Below are positions 8,212-15,231 of a DNA stretch of 64,000 nt, piece after piece (the first letter of the stretch is position 1; each line of letters opens with the position of its first letter). This DNA is from Betaproteobacteria bacterium SCGC AG-212-J23 (GTDB lineage Bacteria > Pseudomonadota > Gammaproteobacteria > Burkholderiales > SG8-39), in the NCBI GenBank assembly GCA_001644455.1, contig LSTF01000001.1:1-64000 (forward strand), given 5' to 3'. Below the pieces are notes generated by a model. That model was not told the DNA's origin. It saw only the letters and a list, made by a program, of their open reading frames with translations, and made no database searches. The translations under genes were made by a program, and so were the position numbers.

Positions 8212-9081
8212 ATGCAGGACGCAAAGCAGGCCATCGTCGAGTACTGCAGGAAGCGTGGCGCGCTGGCGGTCGGGGTGGCGAGCCTGGAAGCCTGCGAGCG
8301 TATCGCCCCGCCCGGCCACCGGCCGAGCGACCTCTTCCCGCGGGTGAAGTCGGTGATCTCGCTCGGCGTCGGCGGCCAGACGCAGGGAACGTGGCAGATG
8401 CCGGCCAAGGCGATGGCCTACTCGGGCTCGACCGAGGTGCGCGCCTACAAGCTCGCCTACGGGCTCGCTTTCCATATCGAGCAGAAATTCGGCGCGCCTT
8501 CGATCTACGTGCCGCCCGACCTCGATCCCGAGGGCGGGCCGCGCGTGCCGCTGCAAAGCCTGAAGCTGCACGCCGAGCTCGCGGGCATCGGCGCCCGCTC
8601 GCTCGCCGGCGACATCCTGCTGCATCCGGAGTTCGGCTTCATGTATTACGCGTCGGTCTTCACCGAGCTCGAGCTCGAGGCCGACGCGCCGATGGCGGAG
8701 AACCCCTGTCCCGCGCCGTCTTGCGTCTCGATGTACCGGCAGATCGGCCGCACGCCGTGCATGAAGTTCTGCCCGGCGCAGTGCCTCTCCGGCGAGATCG
8801 ACGACAAGGGCAAGCAGAAGCTGATGCGCTACGACATGGCGGCGTGCGCCGAGCTCACGCAGGAATACGAGGCGGTGCCGAAGATCCTCGCCGAGGCGGT
8901 CAGGGACGAGGTGCGCTCGGAGGGCGCCGAAGGCCTGCTCGATCCCGACCGCAAGATGCTCTGGTACAAGGTGTCGGCCGGCTCCGGCGCGTGGTTCGCG
9001 CAGTGCTTCGAGTGCATGCGCGTCTGCCCGATCGCCACCCAGTCGCCGCAGGCCGACCCGATCCTCCGCTCGAAGAGCTGA
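8212..9081 (+). CDS. QueG-like / reductive-dehalogenase-like 4Fe-4S protein
   Basis: A 289-residue cytosolic protein with the epoxyqueuosine reductase-like arrangement: an N-terminal region (CRKRGALAVGVASLEA, VKSVISLGVG) and C-terminal ferredoxin-like cysteines at NPCPAPSC, RTPCMKFCPAQC and CFECMRVCPIATQ. It is shorter than true QueG (about 350-380 residues) and lacks its C-terminal HEAT-like extension, so I do not assign queuosine synthesis. The downstream synthetase ATG is one base after its stop, so the two probably work together. The start ATG has no Shine-Dalgarno sequence but sits 6 nt after TAATAT, suggesting leaderless expression. Confidence 0.72.
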   Translation: MQDAKQAIVEYCRKRGALAVGVASLEACERIAPPGHRPSDLFPRVKSVISLGVGGQTQGTWQMPAKAMAYSGSTEVRAYKLAYGLAFHIEQKFGAPSIYVPPDLDPEGGPRVPLQSLKLHAELAGIGARSLAGDILLHPEFGFMYYASVFTELELEADAPMAENPCPAPSCVSMYRQIGRTPCMKFCPAQCLSGEIDDKGKQKLMRYDMAACAELTQEYEAVPKILAEAVRDEVRSEGAEGLLDPDRKMLWYKVSAGSGAWFAQCFECMRVCPIATQSPQADPILRSKS

Positions 9082-9082
9082 C

Positions 9083-10939
9083 ATGGCACGAGGGATGACG
9101 CGCGAGCAGCTCGGCGTCACCGAGGCGATGCTCGCCACCTTCGGCGAGGCGGTGTTCCGCATGAGCCACAACCTGCAGCTGCGCGAGGGCGACCCGGTGC
9201 GCCGACTCGACTGGGCCGAGATCGAGCGCCAGCGCGAGGCGATGGGCCTCGCCGACGGGCAGATCGCCGCGAAGCTCGGCCTGACGCGCGAGCAGGTCAT
9301 GTTCATCCGCAACAGCGAGGAGAGCCGCCGCTTCCGCACCGGCCAGACCGCGTACCTCCTCGACCTCGGCGGCGGGCGCCGCTACCGGCCGGAGCGCGTG
9401 GTGCGCCTCGAGGATCGCTTCGCCTACAGCGAGAGCGCGCTGCGCCTGCGCGGCGCGCTGAAATTCGATGCCGAGGCGACGCGCCGCTACGTCGAGCAGG
9501 GCTGGTGGGGCGACGACACGCTGCCCAAGTGGCTTGCCCGCCATGCGAAAGAACGCCCGGACGCTCCCGCCGTTGTTTCGGGTGAAATCATTTCTTGGAA
9601 AATCCTGGAGCAGCGAGTCCTTCATTTCGCCGAAGGCCTGCGCCGCGCCGGCGTCGCGCCGGGCGAAGTGGTCGCTGTGCAGCTGCCCAACACGCCGGAG
9701 TTCATCGTCGCCTTCCTCGCCATCTGCCGCCTTGGCGCGGTGATGTGCACCGTGCACATGCCTTACCGCGGCGCGGAGATCGCGGCGCTGCTGCGCCACA
9801 GCCGCGCGAAACTCGCCATTTGCCTTCCCGCCACGAAAGAATTGTTCGGCGGCCTTGGCCGTACACCCTCGGAACTCGAAGCGGATTCGCCTCTATCGAA
9901 GGACTTTCCCGAGCCGGTCGCCGCGGATCCTTTCCTGCTGCTCTACACCTCGGGCACCACCGCCGCGCCGAAGTGCGTGCCGCACAGCTATCACACCATG
10001 CTCTCCAACGCGCGCCTGGGCGTGCCCGAGCATCGCCTCTCCGCCGCCGACCGGATTCTTTCCGCCGCGCCGTTCACGCATCTCTTCGGCCTGTACGCGT
10101 TGCACTGCGCGTGGTCCTGTGGTGCAGCGTCGGTCTTGCTTCAAGCCTTTTCTCCAAAAGATCTCTCAGAAAAAATTCAAGAACAGAAACCATCAGCGTT
10201 GTGGACTGCGCCCGCCCACATCGCCGCGGTTCGCGCGCAGGGGCTGTTCGACAAGCACGACTGGTCGTCGCTCAAGCTCGCGATCATGTCGGGCAGCGCC
10301 TGCCCGCCGCAGCTGGTGCGCGAGTTCTCCGAGCGGGTGAAAGGCTGCGCGGTGACGCAGCTCTGGGGCATGACCGAGACGCAGGGCGCGCTCTACACGC
10401 GGCCCGGCGACGCGCTCGAGGTGCACTGCTCGAGCGCCGGCCGGCCGAGCCCCGGAACCGAGACGCGCATCGTCGAGGGCGAGCTGCAGGTGCGAGGCTG
10501 CCTGCTCTTTCCCGGCTTCTACGACAACGACGAAGCGAACGCCGCCGCGTTCACCGCCGACGGCTGGTATCGCACCGGCGATCTCGCCGCGGTCGACGCC
10601 GCGGGCAATTTCTCGATCACCGGCCGGGTGAAGGACATCATCAATCGCGGCGGCGTGAAGTTCAATCCGCGCGACGTCGAGGACCTGCTCGACTCGCACC
10701 CGAAGATCCTGCAGTCGGCGATCGTGCCGATGCCCGATCCGATCCTCGGCGAAAAGGCTTGCGCTTTTGTTGTTCTTCGCAAGGCGGAAGACCCGGTGCG
10801 CCTGGAAGAATTAACCCAGTATCTGCTTGATAAGAAAATCGCAAAGAATAAATTGCCCGAGCGTCTCGTCGTTATTCCTGACATGCCGCTGACGCCGACG
10901 CGCAAGGTCATCAAAGGGAAACTCAAGCTGCCGGAGTAG
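9083..10939 (+). CDS. AMP-forming acyl-CoA-synthetase-like protein with an extra N-terminal domain
   Basis: A 618-residue protein. Residues from about 150 onward form a class I adenylate-forming enzyme, with LLYTSGTTAAPKCV (A3), LWGMTETQGALY (A5), DGWYRTGDLA (A7), GRVKDIINRGGVKFNP (A8) and TRKVIKGKLK (A10, catalytic Lys). Residues 1-145 are not part of the usual fold. They include a helix-turn-helix-like stretch (LADGQIAAKLGLTREQVMFIRN) and RFRTGQTAYLLDLGGGRRYRPERVVRLEDRF, which I do not recognise. It should activate a carboxylate with ATP; the substrate is unknown. It is almost certainly co-expressed with the QueG-like gene, one base upstream. Confidence 0.8.
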   Translation: MARGMTREQLGVTEAMLATFGEAVFRMSHNLQLREGDPVRRLDWAEIERQREAMGLADGQIAAKLGLTREQVMFIRNSEESRRFRTGQTAYLLDLGGGRRYRPERVVRLEDRFAYSESALRLRGALKFDAEATRRYVEQGWWGDDTLPKWLARHAKERPDAPAVVSGEIISWKILEQRVLHFAEGLRRAGVAPGEVVAVQLPNTPEFIVAFLAICRLGAVMCTVHMPYRGAEIAALLRHSRAKLAICLPATKELFGGLGRTPSELEADSPLSKDFPEPVAADPFLLLYTSGTTAAPKCVPHSYHTMLSNARLGVPEHRLSAADRILSAAPFTHLFGLYALHCAWSCGAASVLLQAFSPKDLSEKIQEQKPSALWTAPAHIAAVRAQGLFDKHDWSSLKLAIMSGSACPPQLVREFSERVKGCAVTQLWGMTETQGALYTRPGDALEVHCSSAGRPSPGTETRIVEGELQVRGCLLFPGFYDNDEANAAAFTADGWYRTGDLAAVDAAGNFSITGRVKDIINRGGVKFNPRDVEDLLDSHPKILQSAIVPMPDPILGEKACAFVVLRKAEDPVRLEELTQYLLDKKIAKNKLPERLVVIPDMPLTPTRKVIKGKLKLPE

Positions 10940-10942
10940 ACT
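10937..10942 (+). promoter_or_regulatory. TAGACT minus-10 overlapping a stop codon
   Basis: TAGACT includes the TAG stop of the synthetase gene and lies 18 bases before the next ATG (10961). A GAGGAGG ribosome binding site sits between. The same hexamer recurs before genes at 20912, 42587, 44039 and 46086, which supports a promoter role. The minus-35 is not evident. Confidence 0.4.
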
Positions 10943-10960
10943 CGCCGCCGAGGAGGTTCC

Positions 10961-12580
10961 ATGCGCTTCACGCTTCTCGCTCTGTTCTTTCCCCTTTCCG
11001 TGTTCGCTCAATTGAGCGGAACGGTCGCTTCAAAAGAAGAAGGCCCGATGGAAGGCGTGCTGGTCAGCGCCAAGCGCGCCGGCTCGACCATTACCGTCAC
11101 CGTAGTGAGCGACGCCAAGGGCAACTACAGCTTTCCCGCGGCAAAGCTCGCGCCCGGCAAGTACGCCCTCAAGGTCCGCGCGGCCGGATTCGAGTACTCG
11201 GGCGAAGCCTCCGTGCCGGGGTCCAAGGATCTCGCGCTGGTGAAGACGAACGACCTCGCCAGCCAGCTCTCCAACGGCGAGTGGATGGCGAGCATGCCGG
11301 GGACGGACGCGCAGAAGGGGCAGCTGCTCAACTGCGTCGGTTGCCACACGCTCGAGCGCATCGCGCGCTCGCCCTACGACGCCGACACCTTCATGAAGAC
11401 GCTCCTGCCGCGCATGCAGGGCTACGTCAACCAGAGCATTCCGCAGCACCCGCAGCTGCGCAAGGCGGAGCGGCTGATGGAAGAGCGCGGCGACCAGCGC
11501 GTGCAGGTCTATCGCGCCGCCGCCGAGTACCTCGCCACCATCAACCTCGGCCCGGAGAAGCTGTGGAGCTATCCGCTGCGCACGCTGCCACGGCCGACCG
11601 GACGCGCGACGCGCGTGATCTACACCGAGTACGACCTGCCGCGCGAGACCATCTCGCCGCACGACGTGATCGTCGACGCGCAGGGCATCGCCTGGTACTC
11701 GAGCTTCGGCGAGCAGAACCTGGGGCGCCTGGATCCGAAGACCGGCGCGGTGAAGGAATACGCCATTCCGGAACACAAGCCCGGCTTCCCGACGGGCTTG
11801 CTCGGCCTGCGCCCGGATCGCGACGGCAACCTCTGGCTCGGCAACATGTACCAGGCGACGATCGCCAGGTTCGACCGCAAGAGCGGGAAGTTCACCTACT
11901 GGCAGCTGCCCCCGGAGCAGAACATCGACGCCGCGCAGGTGAACATGGTGAGCCCGCAGTTCGCGCACGTCGACGGCAAGGTCTGGATGCAGAACAACGG
12001 CTTCGCCGGCGTGCACCGGCTCGACGTCGCCACCGGCCGGATCGAGACCTGGGAGCCGTTCAAGAACGCGCCCAAGGGCGAGCCGCACAACATCTACGAC
12101 GTCATCCCCGATTCGAAGAACAACGCCTGGTTCACCGACTTCCGCCGCCGCGACATCGGCCGCATCGACGCGAAGACCGGCGAGCTGAAGCTGTTCCAGA
12201 TTCCGGTCGAGAACCGCGCCGCCGCGCCGCGCCGGGGCATGATGGACGCGCAGGACCGCCTCTGGTTCGCGCTGTACCGCGACGATCGCGTCGGCATGCT
12301 CGATACGAGCAGCGGCAAGTTCACCCTCTGGCAGATGCCGACGCGCTGGGCGTCACCGTACGACGTGGCACTCGACAAGGACGGCGAAGCGTGGACCGGC
12401 TCGATGATCACCGACCAGGTCGCGCGCCTCGACCCGAAGAGCGGGGCGATCGTCGAGTACCTGCTGCCGCGCAAGACCAACATCCGGCGCGTGTTCGTCG
12501 ACAACTCGACCACCCCGGTGACGTTCTGGGTGGGCTCGAACCACGGCGCCTCCATCGTCAAGCTGGAGCCGCTCGACTAG
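10961..12580 (+). CDS. Secreted haem / Vgb-like beta-propeller protein
   Basis: A 539-residue protein with a signal peptide (MRFTLLALFFPLSVFA). It then has a carboxypeptidase-regulatory-like beta sandwich (about 18-95; GTVASKEEGPMEGVLVSAKR), a single c-type haem motif C125-V-G-C128-H129, and from about 215 a streptogramin-lyase (Vgb)-like propeller. The propeller repeats phrases such as GIAWYSSFGEQNLGRLDPKTG, GNLWLGNMYQATIARFDRKSG and DRLWFALYRDDRVGMLDTSSG. Real Vgb lyases are about 300 residues and lack haem, so antibiotic lysis is unlikely. A periplasmic dehydrogenase or sensor-like role is inference. A strong GAGGAGG site precedes the ATG. Confidence 0.8.
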   Translation: MRFTLLALFFPLSVFAQLSGTVASKEEGPMEGVLVSAKRAGSTITVTVVSDAKGNYSFPAAKLAPGKYALKVRAAGFEYSGEASVPGSKDLALVKTNDLASQLSNGEWMASMPGTDAQKGQLLNCVGCHTLERIARSPYDADTFMKTLLPRMQGYVNQSIPQHPQLRKAERLMEERGDQRVQVYRAAAEYLATINLGPEKLWSYPLRTLPRPTGRATRVIYTEYDLPRETISPHDVIVDAQGIAWYSSFGEQNLGRLDPKTGAVKEYAIPEHKPGFPTGLLGLRPDRDGNLWLGNMYQATIARFDRKSGKFTYWQLPPEQNIDAAQVNMVSPQFAHVDGKVWMQNNGFAGVHRLDVATGRIETWEPFKNAPKGEPHNIYDVIPDSKNNAWFTDFRRRDIGRIDAKTGELKLFQIPVENRAAAPRRGMMDAQDRLWFALYRDDRVGMLDTSSGKFTLWQMPTRWASPYDVALDKDGEAWTGSMITDQVARLDPKSGAIVEYLLPRKTNIRRVFVDNSTTPVTFWVGSNHGASIVKLEPLD

Positions 12581-13540
12581 CTACTGCGGCTCGATCCTCG
12601 CGAGCCTGACCCAGCGCCCCCAGCGCTCGGTCTCGGTCTTGAGCAGCGCCGCCATCGATTCCGGCGAGCCGGGGAAGGCATCGAACGCCGAGCGCGCGAG
12701 GAACTGCTTCGCGTCCTCGCTGGTGGTGATCTGGTTGAACCAGGCGGCGAGCTTGTCGACGATCGGCCGCGGCGTTCCCGCCGGCACCACCACCGCGAAC
12801 CAGGGCGCGATGTCGAACTCGCCCATGCCGAGCTCGCTCAGCGTCGGCACGTCGGGCAGCGCGCCGGAGCGCTTCGCCGAAGTGACCGCGAGGATGCGCA
12901 GCCGGCCGTGCGGCTCGCGCTGCGTCACCGCCCAGGTCGCGTCGTAGGAGAGGAAATCGACTTCGCCGCTCAGCACCGCGGCGAGCGCGCTCACCGTGGC
13001 CTTGAAGGGCACGTAGGTCGTCTCCACGCCGGTGCGCACCTTGAGGAGCTCGGCCGCGACCTGGCCGGTATTGGAACCGGTGCCGTAGAAACCATTCTTC
13101 GGTTTTGCTTTCAGAGCGGCAATCAAGTCCGGAATCGTCTTGATCGGCTTCGACGCGTCGACCGCGATGACGAAGCTGAGCGACGTCAGCGTCGTCACCG
13201 GCGCGAAGTCCTTCGCCGGGTCGAAGGGCAGGCTCTTGAAGATGTGCGGCGCGGTGGCGAGCGTCGAGCTCGCCGGGGTGATCATGAGGGTGTAGCCGTC
13301 GGCCTTGGATTTCGCGACGTAGTCGGTGGCGACGGTGCCCTGGTTGCCGGGCTTGTTCTCGACCACCACCGGCTTGCCGGCGAGCTTCGAGAGCCGGTCG
13401 CTGTACCAGCGCACGATGATGTCGGCGCCCGAGCCTGCGGAGAAGTTGCAGATCGAGCGGATCTCGCGCGCCGGGTAATCCTGCGCCGGTGCCGGCGCGG
13501 CGAAGAGGGTGGCCAGAAGAAAGATTGACGTTCTGCCCAT
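12581..13540 (-). CDS. Bug/TctC-family periplasmic solute receptor
   Basis: A 319-residue protein with a signal peptide (MGRTSIFLLATLFAAPAPA) and the tripartite tricarboxylate receptor fold: YPAREIRSICNFSAGSGADIIVRW, VVENKPGNQGTVATDYVAKSKADGYTLM and SLPFDPAKDFAPVT. Members bind carboxylates or other small organic solutes in the periplasm for TctAB-type transport. No TctAB genes are in the window. The ATG at 13540 overlaps the regulator's stop as TGATG. It ends immediately next to the stop of the convergent propeller gene. Confidence 0.92.
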   Translation of the reverse strand: MGRTSIFLLATLFAAPAPAQDYPAREIRSICNFSAGSGADIIVRWYSDRLSKLAGKPVVVENKPGNQGTVATDYVAKSKADGYTLMITPASSTLATAPHIFKSLPFDPAKDFAPVTTLTSLSFVIAVDASKPIKTIPDLIAALKAKPKNGFYGTGSNTGQVAAELLKVRTGVETTYVPFKATVSALAAVLSGEVDFLSYDATWAVTQREPHGRLRILAVTSAKRSGALPDVPTLSELGMGEFDIAPWFAVVVPAGTPRPIVDKLAAWFNQITTSEDAKQFLARSAFDAFPGSPESMAALLKTETERWGRWVRLARIEPQ

Positions 13541-13929
13541 CAGCTGGCCTTCTTCGGCAGCAGCCGGCGCACGGCCTTGAGGAGATCCTCCGGCTGGAAC
13601 GGCTTCGTCAGGTGGCCCTTCGCGCCTTTCCTCACTGCCCAGGCGGCATCGGTCTTGCGCGTCGCGGTGATCATGATCACCGGTACGCGCTCCCAGCCCG
13701 GCGTGGTCTTGATCTGCATCATCAGCTCCTCGCCCTTGACGTGAGGCAGCTCGAGGTCGAGCGTCACCAGCGCCGGCGCCCACTGGCTGGTGATGAACAC
13801 CTTCGCCTCCAGGCCGTCGGCGGCGTGCCGGACCTCGAAGCCTTCGTACTCGAGGACGAGGCGGATCAGCTTCGCCGTGGCCTCGTCGTCCTCGACGACC
13901 AGGATGGCCGGCTTATCGGATAGAGTCAT
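13540..13929 (-). CDS. CheY-like single-domain response regulator
   Basis: With the ATG at 13929 the protein is 129 residues of receiver domain only. It shows ILVVEDDEATAKLIRLVLEYEGF, the phosphoacceptor Asp in LVTLDLELP, VIMITATRK and the conserved Lys in GHLTKPFQPEDLL. No output domain is present. Upstream in-frame starts exist at 13935 and 13998, but they run into the divergent thiolase gene. Its stop overlaps the start of the Bug receptor gene, an unusual coupling of a receiver and a solute-binding protein. Confidence 0.88.
   Translation of the reverse strand: MTLSDKPAILVVEDDEATAKLIRLVLEYEGFEVRHAADGLEAKVFITSQWAPALVTLDLELPHVKGEELMMQIKTTPGWERVPVIMITATRKTDAAWAVRKGAKGHLTKPFQPEDLLKAVRRLLPKKAS
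13921..13926 (+). promoter_or_regulatory. TAGAGT minus-10, 7 nt before the thiolase start
   Basis: TAGAGT ends 7 nt before the ATG at 13934, placing the transcription start at or next to the start codon. The divergent regulator gene has its own candidate minus-10, TATGTT (13940-13945 on the minus strand), inside the thiolase coding sequence, so the two promoters would be interlocked. Confidence 0.4.
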
Positions 13930-13933
13930 CGCC

Positions 13934-15220
13934 ATGGCCAACATACCACGCCGCGTCGCGATCCTCGGCGGCGCCCGCATTCCCTTCGCGCGCGCCAATA
14001 CCGCCTACGCCGAGGCGAGCAACCAGGACATGCTCACGGCGGCCTTCAAGGCCCTGGTTCAGAAATTCGATCTGAAAAATCAAAAAATGGGCGAGGTCGC
14101 CGCCGGCGCGGTGATCAAGCACTCGCGCGACTGGAACCTGGCGCGCGAGTGCACGCTCGGCTCGGGGCTGCATCCCGAGACGCCCGCGTACGACCTGCAG
14201 CGCGCCTGCGGCACCAGCCTCTCCGCCGCGGCGCAGCTCGCGCACCGCATCGCCGCGGGCGAGATCGACTGCGCGATCGCCGGCGGCGTCGACAGCGCGA
14301 GCGACATCCCCCTCTCGTACGGGAAGAAGCTGCAGCGCGCCGTGCTCAAGCTGAACCGGGCAAGGACCTTCGGCGAGCGCCTCGGCACCATCGGCTCGGT
14401 GCGGTTGCGCGACCTCAAGCCGATGCCGCCGAGCGTCGGCGAGCCGCGCACCGGCCTGTCGATGGGCCAGCACTGCGAGGAGATGGCGAAGGAATGGAAG
14501 ATCGGCCGCCGCGAGCAGGACGAGCTCGCGCTCGCTAGCCATCACCATGCGGCAAAGGCGTGGAAGGACGGGTTCTTCAAGGATCTGGTCTTCGAATTCA
14601 ATTCGCTGAAGACAGACAACAACGTGCGCGCCGATACCTCGCTGGAAAAGCTCTCGACGCTGAAGACCGCGTTCGATCGTAGCGCGGCGGGCACGCTCAC
14701 TGCCGGCAACAGCTCGCCGCTCACTGACGGCGCGGCTTGCGTGCTGCTGGCCAGCGAGGAATGGGCTGCTTCGAGAAAAATTCCTGTCCAGGCGTATTTG
14801 TCTTTCACGGAAACCGCGGCGGTCGACTTTGTCGGCATGGCGGGGCCCAAGGAAGGCATGCTGATGGCGCCGGCCTATGCCGTGCCGCGCATGCTCGACC
14901 GGGCGAAGCTGAAGCTGCAGGACTTCGACATCTACGAGATCCACGAGGCTTTCGCGGCGCAGGTGCTCTGCACGCTCAAGGCCTGGGAATCGGAAGATTT
15001 TTGTCGAAAGAAATTGAATCGATCTGCACTGGGGGCGATCGATCGAAACAAGATGAACCCCGTCGGTTCCAGCGTCGCCCTTGGCCATCCCTTCGCGGCC
15101 ACCGGCGCGCGCATCGTCGCGACGCTGGCGAAGGAGCTCGCGCAGCGCGGCTCGGGGCGCGGCCTGATCTCGATCTGCGCCGCCGGCGGCATGGGCGTCA
15201 CGGCCATCCTGGAGCGATAA
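13934..15220 (+). CDS. Acetyl-CoA acyltransferase (thiolase), FadI-like
   Basis: A 428-residue thiolase. It has the nucleophilic Cys in LQRACGTSLSAA (C92), the His motif EIHEAFAAQVL, NPVGSSVALGHPFAATGARI, and the C-terminal acid/base Cys in CAAGGMGVTAILE. Spacing, length and phrases such as TLTAGNSSPLTDGAA match the FadI subfamily, which cleaves 3-ketoacyl-CoA in beta-oxidation. No fadJ partner is adjacent. I chose the ATG at 13934 (MANIPRRVAILGG) because upstream in-frame starts lie inside the divergent regulator gene. Confidence 0.9.
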   Translation: MANIPRRVAILGGARIPFARANTAYAEASNQDMLTAAFKALVQKFDLKNQKMGEVAAGAVIKHSRDWNLARECTLGSGLHPETPAYDLQRACGTSLSAAAQLAHRIAAGEIDCAIAGGVDSASDIPLSYGKKLQRAVLKLNRARTFGERLGTIGSVRLRDLKPMPPSVGEPRTGLSMGQHCEEMAKEWKIGRREQDELALASHHHAAKAWKDGFFKDLVFEFNSLKTDNNVRADTSLEKLSTLKTAFDRSAAGTLTAGNSSPLTDGAACVLLASEEWAASRKIPVQAYLSFTETAAVDFVGMAGPKEGMLMAPAYAVPRMLDRAKLKLQDFDIYEIHEAFAAQVLCTLKAWESEDFCRKKLNRSALGAIDRNKMNPVGSSVALGHPFAATGARIVATLAKELAQRGSGRGLISICAAGGMGVTAILER

Positions 15221-15223
15221 GCT
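15218..15223 (+). promoter_or_regulatory. TAAGCT possible minus-10 overlapping the thiolase stop
   Basis: TAAGCT includes the thiolase TAA stop codon and ends 8 nt before the ATG at 15232. There is no Shine-Dalgarno sequence before that ATG. This fits the leaderless pattern seen elsewhere in the window. Confidence 0.3.
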
Positions 15224-15231
15224 CTCCGGTC

